64,000 nucleotides of DNA, taken from Lonicera japonica. Lineage: Eukaryota; Streptophyta; Magnoliopsida; Dipsacales; Caprifoliaceae. The translations under genes were made by a program, and so were the position numbers. The DNA lies in NCBI GenBank assembly GCA_021464415.1, contig CM038467.1:22166011-22230010 (forward strand), written 5' to 3'. The notes under the pieces were generated by a model that ran no database searches, was not told the DNA's origin, and saw only the letters and a list, made by a program, of their open reading frames with translations. Shown here in pieces: positions 50,501 through 61,839 of this stretch. Position 1 is the first letter of the stretch. Each line of letters starts with the position of its first letter.

Positions 50501-53500
50501 AAAATTGATATATCTGTACTTTTTGTCGCCGATGAAATTTTAGATATTTAGTTAACCTACTTCCCGGTTGAATATAACATTATCTACTTATTATGGATAT
50601 CATTTTCACAAAGTTTTATAAAAAAAATCATCTATTTACCCCCATAAATATCTAGTCCGCATTTGGTCCTAAAAGATTGATCCTCTCAAAAGAAGCGTTG
50701 GTATATATATATATATATATATATTATGACATGAAAGACATACATATATTATATGCGGTCATCATATGTTAGTTAGAATATTAGGGTTTATAGGAAATTA
50801 GTTCTTATCATAATTCATTCTCTAATGAGTTAGACCCAAATTGAAATTTTACTATTTCATATATGACAAATAAATACGTCCATCGATAAGTTCTCTAATT
50901 TTAACTAATCTCTCATTCATTCTGGATTAGATCCTATTTCTATAAACGTAACTTTAAATTGAGATTTACCAAAAAGATAAAAGTTAAAAACTCTTAATTC
51001 GAGATGGGGACTCTGCAAGCTATTTTGTCTAAGAGTTTTAGATCAAGTGGCATTGGTCCTCACCTTCTACTTGGAAAGTTGTGGGTTCCATTCTCCTTTT
51101 CATGGGAATTGTAATATTTCAAAAGGAAAAGACTTTAAACTTTCCTTTTCTTCCTTAATTTCAAAATAAAGGTTTTTTAATTTTTTTTTAAAATTTAATT
51201 CTAAACGGAGAATAATTACTGCCTAATATCTTTAGCTCAAGTGTTAAAGTATTAGCCCTTGCCTTTGTAATATTTTCAAAGGAAGAGTCTTTAGACCGTT
51301 CTCTCATGACAATACATATATTTTTAAAGTGTGTTGGTAAAGGCACCATTAATTTCCGGTCTACAAATCCATTATTAAAAAATAACAAGGGTGCCTTAAT
51401 TAGAAATCTCTCTTCCCTTCGTCCTCTTTTTTTCAATTTAATTCTAAACACAAAAACCACTTCCTTGTTTATTTCTTTCTGGCTGCCTTTATTCCCTTAT
51501 ACTAGAGAAAATTGAATTTTACATTGTTGCTGAATAACACTAAAATAAATGTCATCAAAAGAGTTTCCAAGTATGAAATGAAAACCCATCTACAACTCAA
51601 AGGAAAAATGTTTTAACGACGTTTTATATTAATCAGATTGTGTTTATTGAATGTAAATATTAGGTCGAGGAATCGTTATTTTCAAAATCCAAAATGATAT
51701 ATATATATATAGAGAGAGAGAGTTAAAAATGAAGTGGCTAGTTAAGGCACCTTAATTATTTTTTAATAATAGGTATGTAAGCTACAAATTAAAGGTGCCT
51801 TTATTGACACCCATTTTTAAATGGGGAGAGTAATTTTTGCTCCTATTCCTAAATTTCGCCTTGAGATCAAATTTGTCAATTCTCTTTCAAAAGAGTCACG
51901 GTGACCTTACTTTATGATGGGTTAATATATCTAGTAGAGTCCTTGTCAAAGAGAACGGTTCCTCGAGCACTAAAAATTTAAAAATAATTAAACAATAATA
52001 TGATATTAACTGATCATAAAGTAATTCATCGTGACCCTTCTTGAACGAGCGTCTACAAATTTGACTTTCTTTATCACGTCACTAACTCCAGTTTTTTGGA
52101 TAGACATGAGAGGGACTTGATTTGATTTCTACTTTCCTTCATCTTTACCTTGTATCTGGTTTGTAGTTCATTATATTATTATTTCCCTCTACTTTTTTAA
52201 CTTGTAACCCTAGTTGCATGCTCATGAAAATATATATATATATATATATTGTGGATCTTGATCTCTATTCTCTCTCTTTCTTTGTTACATAAATGGATTA
52301 TCTCACATTTCAGCCTTTAACCCTCGATCTGTTCATTGTAAGATGCACATTCTTCTACCAAATAATGCAAGATTCCATTTATTTTTACCCATAGTGCATA
52401 CAAGATGTCATATGGTATTATTGTTCAGTTCTCAAAACAATGGACATGGTTTGAAACTCCTCATTGGAGTCAGTTGATGTACTCCTTGCGACGGTTTACT
52501 ACTAGCATATGTGGCGGGTTATCCCCGTTGTGTAACTCATTTATGCTTTCTTTGTAATGTAATTAATACACCCTCAGTCTGAAACTAAGTCCCCCTGTTT
52601 GATTTTGCAGTAGCCTTTTAAAAAACCTAGTTATTAATAATTTACCCCCTTAAAGTTTACTCACTTCTGCACTTCCGTCCATGAAGTTCATTTTGCATAA
52701 TGCTTGTCCTTAAAGTTTGCTCCCGTTTTCACTCTAATTCGAAATCCTACTCATCGATATGTTTTTGGACAGAAAAGACCATGTTACTTTAATTTCTTAT
52801 AGTGTAATCTTACTACTTATCTTACTGGGTGCATTACATGAGGTGTATTTTCGCAAAGTACAACCCACATAATATGTGCCGGTAATAACATCTGGCAAGA
52901 TTACCCGGTAAATATAGCACTATTCTACTTACTAATGTGCACAAAGAACATGGTGTAACTGTTAGTAAATTAGGGCAGTAATCATGCATCGCATACACTA
53001 ATTTACGCACTAATCATTGAATCCTATGATCTATGCAGTTCAATAAAATCGACAGATGACATACCTTAATCGAGATTTGATGTCAATGAAACGAACAGGA
53101 TGGATCTGATCCTTCTGTTGTTGTCGTCCTTAGCGTAGAAAACACGACGCCTCTACGGTATGCACACACGAACGAGATGAGATCTTGCTTGGTGTACTAG
53201 CGCCCTCTAGGGTTCTCTCTGCTATTTCGAATTTTCTTGCCTCTCTCAATTTCGTTGACGGCCAAGAAGAACAAAGGTTCCCTTTTATAAGGGAACCCTA
53301 GTGAGAACCCTAAGCAACAAACGAACTGGGCCCAAGTCCAACTTGGCCCGTTTTAATTCGTTTTGATCCAACTCGTTTTGGTGTGCGACCCTGTAGGTTT
53401 TACACTCTTTGGCCGTACAATTAAAACCCGTTTTATTATACGAACAGTAAGCGGTTTCTAGTAAAACATTACTATTATCCAAAGGGTATAAAGGTCAAAA

Positions 53501-55339
53501 AAAACGACACAACCTTAAATTGATATTTCACACATTAACTCCTTTTGTCAATCGATATCTAGATTGAACACAAGACTAGGCAAGTGTCATTCTTGTATAG
53601 TTCAATCTTTATTTCTTGATCTCTAAGTATAATTAATCCAAAACAAATGACATCTCATTTGTGCATGGCCATGCAAATATTAATTACACTTATCAAGGGG
53701 CCCAACGATATCTCTCTCAATATATGAGAGTGACAAATCCCATCTTGATCAACCACATACCTCTACATAGTTCATAGTATGCTCGGTCATCATCTTTATA
53801 ATTACTCGGTCAAGAGCAACGTTTGATAATGCCTGACATGCTAATCCCTATGTTGGTAACCATGGCGATCTCAGGTCTGAGGATAATACGATATCACAAA
53901 TGGGGAACATCACTGATGACATTATGTAACACTCCTCGCAGTGTCCCCAAAGCGGGTCAGTCCAATACTTTGTTCCCTAACAAGTATCAGTATGTTCAGC
54001 TTGATATCTCCATATCCATGACTTGTGGAACATAGTCATCAGCTGACCCATACTCTAATCATTATATCAATGTGATCCTAGGTTATTGATACATGATTAG
54101 GGGCATCTAAACAATATTATTATTACATTACTAGCATCCCACAATCTAGTCACGTACTTGATGAACTAGTATTAATAAATATTATTTACAAGAGATTATA
54201 AAGTAAAATAAATAAACTTTATTAATAAAAATAAGCATAAGATATCCAAGTACAAATCATAATCTATGAATAGTCCTAGGACATATCTCTTTCAGTAACT
54301 TATTAAAAGTGAAGTGTTGAATTAAATTGATTAAACAAGGGTAGAGATTACACCTACGCACGAGTAAACCTTCAATTATTAAATAAAGGAGAGAGAAAAT
54401 GGAAGATGATTTATCAAGATATAATTTTGCGTATTTTAAGGATCTAATTCTATATTTGGTATTGGTTAGTATTGAATATCAGGGTGGATTCTTAATCTTA
54501 CAAAGGCCTCTTATCCCACCAACTGGGAGAGGTATTAAACTAGGAATAGAATGTATGGCAACAGGTCAGGTTGGGGACAAGTTTGCCTCCACCATTCTAG
54601 CCCCCGCCTTCTAAATCTGCCTCCATCTCCAATTTGGGGGTTTCAGGTATTCCCCATCCTTGTCGGGGAGCTAGTATCCACGGATAACCCGAACAAAAAT
54701 TAAGGTAAGAGTATGTATGCATTACCCCGAAACCCTTTGAAAGTGATTTGGACACATATAGGGTTTTGAGATTTTTTATTATAAAATAGTATGTATGTGT
54801 TATATAATATATATATATGTGTGTGTGTATGTATAGCAATTTATATATATAACTACACAGATCTATTTATAGATAAATGTATAGCAAGCACAAATCTATC
54901 TAAAAAATATGTAATACATATGATACTGGGGGCGGGTTTGGGTACCCTATTCCAAAGTTTCCGACCCAAATCCTACTAATCTCAAACTTTTCTAATTTCG
55001 ATTTTCTCCCCCATATCCGCCCCTGTGTGGTCGGGTACCCGACAGATAACCGAATTCACAGTTTTTTTTTGCCATTCTTATATTAAACAATTTCACTTAG
55101 GAGATGGGATTATTTGGGATTAAATAATTATATTTGGCCTTATACGATGCGTTGAACACACCCGATTCTTAATTTCTCCTTTATGAGTATTCACAAAATT
55201 AAGAGGGTAAATAATTAGCATGTGATATTAGAACTAATGCACAATTAACATTAACTAGCTAAATTAAAATTCTCTCATTTGGTACTCCAAGCAGAATTAA
55301 TCAAAGAGATCCAAGTATCCAACACCCTAATCTCCCTCC

Positions 55340-55372
<33 letters not shown>

Positions 55373-56104
55373 GTGCGCGGGTGAAGATCGAGGGATGTTT
55401 ATGTACTTTTGGGATTGTTTCCCATTGTTAGTAGTTTCTCTTAATCTTGTAAGCTAGCTTTTTGAAAGCATACATGTCATTTGATTGAAATTTGGACCTG
55501 TACTTTTTAATTTTTAATTTTTTTATTTTTCAGATTGGAGATTTTTTTTTGTTTGCTTGGAGTTTTAAAATATTTAAGTTAAAATTTACTTTTAAGTATA
55601 GTTCTTTGAGGCTGTTTTTCAATTCGATTCGTATAAGGTACACTATTTTTAAAATTTTTCAAAAAATATAATCTTTGTTTTTTATTCATTTCTTAAAGTT
55701 TATTTAAAATATAAAAGAAAAAATAAACAAAAAAGATTATTTTTACTTGAATAAAATTTGTAAAATGAGTGAACCAAATACAATTTTTTTTTCAAAAAAA
55801 AAGACTCAAAATATTTCTTAAATACCCAACCACACAATTGTATCTTAAATGAGACAGCAGCTCTAGCTAAGAAAAAATGATCAAAACAGGAAGTTTAATT
55901 TTGAAGAGAGAGAGAGACATACCAAGAGCTAGAATAGTGGGAGAGCTTGCCAGTGGAAGAGAAGACAATAAGGGCAATATCAGCATCACAAAGAGTGGAG
56001 AGCTCATTAGCCTTCTTGAAAAGCCCTCTTCTTCTCTTTGAGAAAGTCACTTGCCTTGTTGTTAGGTTTTCTATCTTCCTTATTTCTATTCTCTGTCTCA
56101 CCAT
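38554..56104 (-). CDS. SVP: SVP/AGL24-type MIKC MADS-box transcription factor 1 (7 coding exons, 217 aa)
   Basis: Type II (MIKC) MADS-domain factor of the StMADS11 clade, a nuclear DNA-binding protein that binds CArG boxes as a dimer. Exons in transcript order: 55923-56104 (182 bp), 41834-41912 (79), 40633-40694 (62), 40414-40513 (100), 40268-40309 (42), 39247-39294 (48), 38554-38694 (141). The first five lengths match the usual SVP pattern, and all phases and GT-AG borders agree. The MADS domain starts [20 protein letters not shown] and includes [15 protein letters not shown]. The K domain runs from about residue 88 to 175, with [17 protein letters not shown]. The C-terminus ends DTSLKLGF. 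Arabidopsis SVP ends with the EAR-like LRLGL, and the last Leu is changed here. Intron 1 is 14 kb and full of retroelements. The nearest functional class could equally be AGL24-like or dormancy-associated (DAM-like). Confidence 0.92.
39823..40200 (-). mobile_element. TRIM-like retroelement remnant
   Basis: Two direct repeats begin TGTTACTAGCCCATGGG (39823) and TGTTATGATCCCATGGG (40083) and share TTTGAAAACCGGCTTGCAAAG. Next to the second, read on the minus strand, lies TGGTACCAGAGC, one base from the initiator-Met tRNA primer site. The right repeat can be bounded at 40200 (TG...CA). The left copy diverges after about 65 bp. It lies in SVP intron 5. Confidence 0.5.
41242..41680. mobile_element. 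Harbinger-type MITE (439 bp)
   Basis: The 20-bp terminal inverted repeats have consensus TAGTCCGTTTGGATYGARGG. TTA is duplicated at 41239-41241 and 41681-41683. It lies in SVP intron 2, with no coding capacity. Confidence 0.85.
42305..42563 (-). repeat. LTR-like repeat of an older element (left copy)
   Basis: It matches 48537-48811 over about 260 bp, from AGAGAGAATAT to ATTGCTTTCCAACA. Read on the minus strand it starts TGTTGGAAAGCAATATTTTA and is preceded by a purine tract TTGAGGGTGAG, as expected for a 3' LTR. Confidence 0.65.
42654..43082 (-). repeat. 3' LTR of Copia element B
   Basis: TGTTGCGCC...ACTCACA, 429 bp, differing from the other LTR by two transitions. It includes a nested palindrome at 42991-43033. 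Confidence 0.97.
43213..47214 (-). CDS. Intact Copia gag-pol polyprotein (1333 aa)
   Basis: The single ORF has the Ty1/Copia domain order. Gag has a CCHC zinc knuckle ([14 protein letters not shown], residues 239-252). The protease has LDSGC (Asp298). GAG-pre-integrase has LWHMRLGH (about 432). The integrase DDE triad is Asp495, Asp558 and Glu594 ([22 protein letters not shown]). The reverse transcriptase carries YVDD at 1012-1015. RNase H has [10 protein letters not shown] (about 1182), [11 protein letters not shown] and [11 protein letters not shown], and ends near ILRC. The RT and gag features resemble the Tnt1/Tork lineage. All key residues are present, so the enzyme set looks functional. 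It is a transposon gene in a host intron. Confidence 0.98.
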   Translation of the reverse strand: MKMTTSKTSKVSAIKFDVEKFDGKLVNFGMWQCQMRDVLIQQELHKALLGVAAKPTMMTDVEWEEYDLKACSTIRLHLAQNVIYYVMREKSAASIWKILEEKYMMKSIENRLYLKKKLFRFEYARGISMSEHVDEFNKMISDLLNLNEYMKDEDKAILLLNSLPESYDHLSTTLLYGKDSVKYEDVSSALLGNEQRQREKCSTSSDALVTRGRTDDRKQAKHNNSRSKSRTKYLDNMECYKCKRKGHMKKNCPNAWVDKVKKKNADDTTNSVTSGDDDFESMLVVTPRESSTDEWILDSGCSYHMCPNKDLFHTLTKVNGGTVLMGNDHVCKTEGIGTVKLKLHDGAIRTLNEVRYIPDLKKNLISLGSLDSNGCKIVLENGMLKVTSGALVLMKGKKEGNLYFLQGSTVTGSVSVSTEAGGASTSSDSTRLWHMRLGHAGEKAMTVLCKQGLLKGAKSCKLEFCEHCVLGKQTRVKFGTAIHFTKGLLDYIHTDVWGPSKTKSLGGNHYFVTFVDDFSRRIWVYLMKHKDEVFGVFLRWKKMVENQLGRKIKVLRSDNGGEYTNDPFKQYCQDEGIVRHFTVRGTPQQNGVAERMNRTLLEKVRCMLSNANLGKQYWAEALSYASYIVNVLPSSGVDYKTPMEVWTGSHASYDSLHIFGCPAYYHVREDKIDPRARKAIFMGSRIGVKGYKLWCLQDKKMIVSRDVTFDEASLLKMPTGENVKALDESEKSGVVQTEVTTPVVTIPVQSEVTNPVDSSNSDSENGEIPIEGSSQQQREVPSLASGREPRARRAPQRFGYEDSVAYALVVYGDEPTSYREAVADSHCDEWKAAMGEEMNSLHKNETWDLCKLPKGKKSIGCKWVFAKKDGVLDSDVRYKARLVAKGFAQREGVDYNEVFSPVVKHTSIRVLLAMVSQFDLELEQLDVKTAFLHGDLEEEIYISQPEGFKVVGKEDCVCKLKKSLYGLKQSPRQWYKKFDTFMIAQKFKRSDFDHCVYFKKLKGDSFIYLLLYVDDMLICSSSMFDINTVKAQLSLEFEMKDLGGAKKILGMEIVRERNKGRLCLTQRQYLEKVVVRFGMQDSKPVSVPLAPHFKLSAIMTPETDEEVEYMAQVPYASAVGSLMYAMVCTRPDIAQAVSIVSRFMANLGKQHWNAVKWILRYLQGTKNKRLVYQRTEGSIICGYVDSDYAGDLDKRRSTTGYVFTFSGGPISWRSMLQGVVALSTTEAEYIAATEAVKEALWLRGLIGDLGMVQENVDVHCDSQSAIHLAKNQVHHGRTKHIDVRFHFIREIIESGEVILKKIGTKDNPADMLTKVVPTTKFEHCSTLVNILRC
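47339..47767 (-). repeat. 5' LTR of Copia element B
   Basis: Almost identical to 42654-43082. The primer-binding site adjoins it at its lower-coordinate end, so this copy carries the active promoter. Confidence 0.97.
48537..48811 (-). repeat. LTR-like repeat of an older element (right copy)
   Basis: Partner of 42305-42563, ending ATTGCTTTCCAACA on the plus strand. The two copies, now 6 kb apart, flank element B. The most likely reading is an older Copia-type element, mostly deleted internally, into which element B inserted. The remnant at 47773-48536 has no recognisable domain. Confidence 0.62.
48812..51029. other. Intronic AT-rich DNA (SVP intron 1)
   Basis: No coding frame or defined element is recognised. 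A TA microsatellite lies near 50703-50724. Confidence 0.4.
51030..51300 (+). mobile_element. SINE-like tRNA-derived fragments
   Basis: A-box-like TTAGATCAAGTGGCATTGG is followed by B-box-like GTGGGTTCCATTCTC. A second A-box-like TTTAGCTCAAGTGTTAAAG lies at about 51230. They resemble tRNA-derived SINE heads. Ends and target duplications were not established. Confidence 0.35.
52960..54294 (-). mobile_element. Solo LTR (1335 bp)
   Basis: Bounded by TGTTAGTAAATTAGGG and ATATCTCTTTCA, with the exact 5-bp duplication GTAAC at 52955-52959 and 54295-54299. Read on the minus strand it starts TGAAAGAGATATG, and a TATAAAAGGGAACC promoter-like site lies at about 53285-53300. No internal coding sequence remains. 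It lies in SVP intron 1. Confidence 0.85.
54300..55922. other. Proximal SVP intron 1 sequence
   Basis: This is AT-rich, with a CT microsatellite at about 55344-55371 and a GGGTACCCGAC-containing repeat-like block near 54560-55070 that may be an old MITE. No exon was recognised. This promoter-proximal intron is a plausible place for regulatory sites, but none can be named from sequence alone. Confidence 0.4.
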
Positions 56105-56401
56105 TTTCACATCACCCTTCCTGTAGCTACATAGCTTCACCCAAAAAAAAAATTTTTTTTTTTAAGAAAATATCAAGATCAATCCAATAAAGATTACTTA
56201 ATTATATGTTGCTTAAAAAAAACACTTATACAAAAAGTTTATACATAAAATGATGCGTTTGCAGGCCAGAACAAAGAAGGATCTGAAAGAGATCTTGGGA
56301 GATTGGGCAAATTTCTTGATATTAATTACCTCCGTAGCCGATGGGTTTTGGTACTTTTTGCCCATCCACTTGACCCTACTATAGTACAAGGCCACCACTG
56401 G

Positions 56402-56435
<34 letters not shown>

Positions 56436-56440
56436 GTAGC
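56105..56440 (-). promoter_or_regulatory. SVP-like gene 1 leader with probable 5' UTR intron and CT repeat
   Basis: Upstream of the ATG the minus strand shows an acceptor-like CTACAG|GAAGGG about 20 bases before the start. A donor-like GGAG|GTAATT lies at about 56328. Together they would define a 5' UTR intron of roughly 200 bp. A CT dinucleotide run lies at 56402-56431 on the transcribed strand, as is common in plant leaders. The in-frame GTG upstream is not a likely start, because it would lie inside this intron. Confidence 0.5.
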
Positions 56441-56459
56441 CTTTCCTTTTTTTTTTTTT

Positions 56460-59400
56460 TCAGTAAGGGAATTTAATGATTCCTTTTACAGCCAAACAAT
56501 GCGCCTCTCGATTTTTCTTACAGGTTTTTATGAATAATAAATAGCGCTGCTTCTCTTAACATATATAGTACTGCCTATGTGTATGGTATATATAATTATA
56601 TATAGTTAGCGTACAAAGCAAGAATTTTTCATTTTAATAAAAAAAAAATTCATTTGAGCAAGTAAATAAATAAAAAAAATTATAAAAATTTGTAGAGATA
56701 ATCTATATAATAAGTAGATTATTTTTATCAAATTTTATTAAAAAAATTCAACTTAAAAGTATATATATTAAAAAATTTATATATATATATATGTATTTTT
56801 TGCCTTTAAATTTGTTGTTGATCATGTCTCACACTTTTAGGTTAAATTATTTTACAAAACTTAGTAAAAGTGATTTACTCACTGTATATATCATTTTTCC
56901 AAATTTTAATAATTTTTTTTATCTATTTAATATTTTAAATAAAAATCTCTTTAACTAAAAGTGTGAGATTTTTTTTTCTTTACAGTGTAACTATATATAC
57001 ATCATGAAATTTTTTTTGAGTGATAGCAATTGAATTTCGTACAAATTGGCCCATACCCCTAACAAAGCCTAGAAATTGTGTGTGCATCCTAACTTCGCAG
57101 TTTTTTTTTTTAAGTTCGTACCCGCCATGTTCCGGGCTCTTGATTTTTTCCCTATTGGAGCGATGTATTAGATCCTATCTCTACCAAAAAAGTTGCAGAT
57201 AATCAGGTAGAAACATGATCATGTCTAGTATTCACCTGCAACGTATATAATCTGATCAAACCAATGTTTTAAATTGCTTTTGCAAGTGTATAATATTGTT
57301 TTTTTTTTCACTAGCTAATTTTGTGATGTTTCTCAATATTAATTACTTAATACATAGATTGCGTACGTGACTACCATCGTGGCACACGAAATTTAATAAA
57401 TTGTATAGAAAACATACAAAAAACAATGTTGTGTACGTGGAATGGGAATTAAAAATGAAAGAGAACAAGGCCTCATAGAGAGTGATTAATCCCTAGATTC
57501 GAAAACAAGAGAATATATCGGTCTCCTCCAATCCTCCTTCCTTCTTTTAAAGTGGTAAAACCTAGCTCCAAACCTTAACCGATCACTCTTTCAAAGTTTA
57601 AAGTTTGACGTACTTTGAATTATTTTTAATTTTTCTTTATATAAATTATTTTTTATATATTTTAATTAAGGAACTGCAATTTCCAAATGTCCAATAGTTT
57701 ATTATAATATGTCATCATATACATCTATCAACTCATTTTAGACTTTTATATTGTTTTTTTTATAAGAAAAGTTACAATAAATGTCTCAAGAAGCATTAGA
57801 TATGATTGAGTTCGAGGACAAGGAGATTCAAATTTTAAAATTATGTTACAAGTATATAATGTCTTATAAATTCTCAAATGACGATACGAATGTTATGTGT
57901 ACTTTATAAAATAAATGGGATCATTAATATATAATAACCACGTCCCGGCCGAACATTTTTTTTTCTCATTATCAAACCGACACAAAATTCTTGAAGTGCG
58001 AGTTGAGTTGTCTTTAGCCTCTCAAAATTTAACATCTTAAACCTATCGTGGATATTTGTGAAGTTGACGGACTTGCTGCACATTATCTTCTAAAGTGTAC
58101 GTGTGGAGAAAAAACACTAAAAAGAAAAACAGGTGAGCTGTCTTAATCTTTTGAGCGCGTAATGTCATGATCGATATACAAAATTAGTGCTTGTGAGTCT
58201 AATGTATGTGTGTAATGATTACCGTTCCATGCAACCCGCAACCACAATTTGCAAACAAACTACTTTTTTATTTATTTATTAATAATAATAATAAGAGAGA
58301 AAAAAAAACACTTTTTTTCCTAAAAAAAAACACTGTTTGACCTGTTTTGTCCTAAATATAATATTTTTTTCTTTTAAATATTCTTATAATATAATATAAT
58401 AATCTCGGGTCAATACGAGTCAAGGCGGGCGGGCAGACAAGCAAGTATTCATTTTCTTGTATAATATTCACAACATATTTTTGTTTTTAAAAATAAAACT
58501 AATATCGTATAGGATTAGATATATTCAAGTAGATTGAGTTTATAATTAAGTTAAGATTGAGTTTAACCAAATCCGATCGTTGACATCCCTAAACACAAAC
58601 CACTTGATAAGATCGTACTTCATATTATACACAATTTACCTCATACGCAACTGAGATGGCCCTTGCTATATATGTCGTGTCATTTACGTAGGTGCGTCAT
58701 TTGAGATTTTTTTTTTTCGCCTTTTAGTAGTTTTAGATGTTTAAGACACAATTTACCTTATAGACAAAGAAATGAAAGACGTGCGTAAATAAAATTAAGA
58801 GTGTATACAATTTGGTTAACTGGACTACGGTTATACACCAACTAATCCACCGTTTGATTTTATTCTTAAGATCAATCAAACCAAATTGCCTAACAGACTA
58901 AAACCGACTGGAGCTGCTTTGGTGAGTCAATTCCGGTCTTGGGTTTATATTATAATTTTGAGCCATAAGCTTATGTTTTTGAACATTTTACTTTTTTCTA
59001 GTATTGTGGGGCTTTTTCTCATGTTCAATTTTTAATTGGGCCTATTCTCTTCTTGCTATTGTTGGCCTTCTTTTCATTTAGAAAAAAAAAAGTTTATATA
59101 CATCGTATCAGTCAAAATAGGATAAAATTGACGATTGAATTGAACCAAACTAAATTGAATAAAAAAAAATAAAAAATTGATCGATTTAGGTAAGTTCGGT
59201 TTGATTCAATTCATCAATTTTATCGGTTTTTTGCACATTCCTACATAGAATTAATGTTAAAACTGCTAAACTCCATGCCATAGCTAAAACAAGTAGGTTA
59301 ATTCAAAGTTTAGTGATTAGTCCTTTTTTTCTGTTCTGAGATTAGTTCTCAAACACATGTTTTTTAGTTTTGCCATCTATTGATATTATAAAACATGAAG

Positions 59401-61583
59401 TTTGATCCACAATTTACTTTTTAAAGTCACAATCTAAACTCACATGCGTCTAATTAGAATATAATAAATTTTAGCCCTTAAACGTGGTTTTTTCTTACAT
59501 TAAAACATCAAATCCCTTATGATTCCTACTCACACAAAAAATACGCCCAAATCTCTGCATTTCTACACACATTTCTTTCTCATCAACCTTTTGAAAAAAA
59601 TTTAAAGCGCCATAACTTTAAACTAAATTTTTTATTTTAGTAAGGGTTATACTTTTGAAACATACTAATTAGAGCCTCCATAATGGTAAGTTATTGTAAC
59701 GTAATTAGGGCAAATTTGTTCTATGAGGGCATGCAATAATAATTAAGAAAGGTAGGGTAAAACACTTTCTGTAATATAGGAAAATAGTAAAATTGAGTTC
59801 AGCTAATTAAGTTTGTAATACCACATTGTGTGGCATCCAGACTTTGGACACCCAACTATTAGTCTTTTGGAGTGTTATCTCTCTCCCTCTCTCTCTCTCT
59901 CTCTCCCCCTACGTTTACTCTATACGCTCTCTTAAAATATAAAATAATATTTATTATATCTCTTTTTATTATACTATTATCGTACCCCAAGTAAGTACGA
60001 TAAAAATATCCTACTTAACATACCACTAAATTTTTTATTGTAGATGAACAAATTTCAAATAAAAAATATATTAAATATTATAGAACATAATGATTAATCC
60101 AGCGATATAGAATTTGGATTTATTTCTCCCAATTAGTTATTACTAGGTAGTAAGAATTTTGAGATGGAACAAGTATATATCTGGGTGCATCTTATGATGC
60201 GGGAATCTTTAGTGGAAGGCAAGAGCCCTGCCCTTATGCTAGATCAATGAAGCGGTTGGGCTTAATTACAACCAAATCAATTGTAAAAGTAATATTTTGA
60301 TGCGGCATGCACCAAGTGTTGAACTCACTGAATAGATAGAAATCTAGCTCGTATATATGTCACTCCAAAGATATATATGTACATTTTTTCCATTAATTAT
60401 ATTTGCTTTGATAAAATGCAGTGTTTGATGCCGTAATTTGTGATCAGTTGTTATTAGATAATCCGGAGAGTAGAAGAATCATATATATTTAAAATATATA
60501 TATATATATATATATGAAAGATACTCACTTAGATAATTCAAGTTGTAGCAGCAAACTGGTGTTCACATGAGAAAAGGACTTAATTAGCATGATGAGGGAA
60601 AAATTGATTTGGTGGTGACTAAAGCATTAAGCCATATCAGTTCTATTGGGTGATGTTATTTACGCCCACAAAATCACTGTGCCATTAAAACGATTGTGTT
60701 ATTCATTGGCACACCACACATTTTCTAGATTTACTCCAATAATTAACCATTAATTAATAACTCTCATCATTTATATTAATAACACAAATTAATACACCAC
60801 TCCACGGGACCGGGGGCCATGGCCCCACCTGGGTTTTTGTGAAATTTTGCATGAGTTTGGCCCCACCTGCATGGGAAATTCTCAGCATTATTTTAATTTT
60901 TCCATCAGGTTCCTCATTTTTTCCATGTTCATTCGCCCTACATAACAGAGGAAAGAGTGCACAACCTCAGTTCTTTACGTTCGAGGCAAAATGGAGGTTC
61001 TCGGTTGTATAGAACCGAGCACAATTGTATGCCTAGGTCTTCCATGGCAACTTCATGCATAACTGAGCATCAGACTTCAAGCAAATGTAACACTATTACA
61101 AACCTGATTGGGAGATTGGAACTAGTATATGAAACAAATTTAGGGTTCTAGCATATCAAATCTAGGGTTCTAAAGCAACCAGTCAAACAAACTTACTTGG
61201 ACAATTGGAGCAGAAGATCGGCATTTGTGCAGCGGTAAACGGACAAATAGACGAACAAAGGGAAAAAAAGGGGAGGTAACGTTCCTCATGCTTTTATTTG
61301 AATGTTGTTTGATCGGTAAAGAGAGAATGAATTCTAGAGAGAGAAAGGTTAAGATGAAAATAGGTGAAAATAGTACTTGAGAGGAGTGTTAAAGAATTGA
61401 AATATGGAGTGTTACAGAGTGATCGTGTGGCTGTAAATAGCGCCCGCCCAAGAAGACACCCTTAATAAGAATCTATGTACAGCTCGATGCATAGCAGTAC
61501 ATGTCCATATACACAATACAACACAAGTAATTTAAAGCATGCTTTTGCTTCCTTCGACTTAAATTCTAATTAAAATTCCAACA
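56460..61583. other. Intergenic region between the two SVP-like genes
   Basis: No host gene was recognised. There are CT (59877-59905) and TA (60490-60515) microsatellites. The part just left of 61583 ends in AATTCCAACA and may be retroelement DNA inserted next to the paralogous SVP 3' flank, but I found no matching target duplication. The 64-aa frame at 60957 has no recognisable domain. Confidence 0.4.
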
Positions 61584-61589
61584 CTTCGA

Positions 61590-61835
61590 ATGGGAGCTAG
61601 GTTCATGCTCTCCACTTTCTACCAGGTTAAATGCAAATTTCACTTCCTCCAGTTCAGGAGATTTAACAGTACAATTAAAATTTATTGTTTCATTATTTAA
61701 TTATTCATGCTTTCTTATTCACAGAACCAGATTTTATTTAACAAATTCAAACATGCACTTGCTTCTCACCTATTCGATGCTTTGTTGAGAGGGCTTTCAC
61801 ACCCGTCAAGAATTGCTCCATAGAACAGAAAATAA
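61590..61835. repeat. Segment paralogous to 28755-29010
   Basis: Partner of the segment described at 28755-29010, here 1.3 kb beyond the 3' end of SVP-like gene 2. Confidence 0.7.
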
Positions 61836-61839
61836 AGTC

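Noticed and set aside
56105..56140. Upstream in-frame start extending the MADS protein by 12 residues
   Set aside because: The codon is GTG, and it appears to lie in a 5' UTR intron. The MADS domain starts at the ATG at 56104, as in the family.
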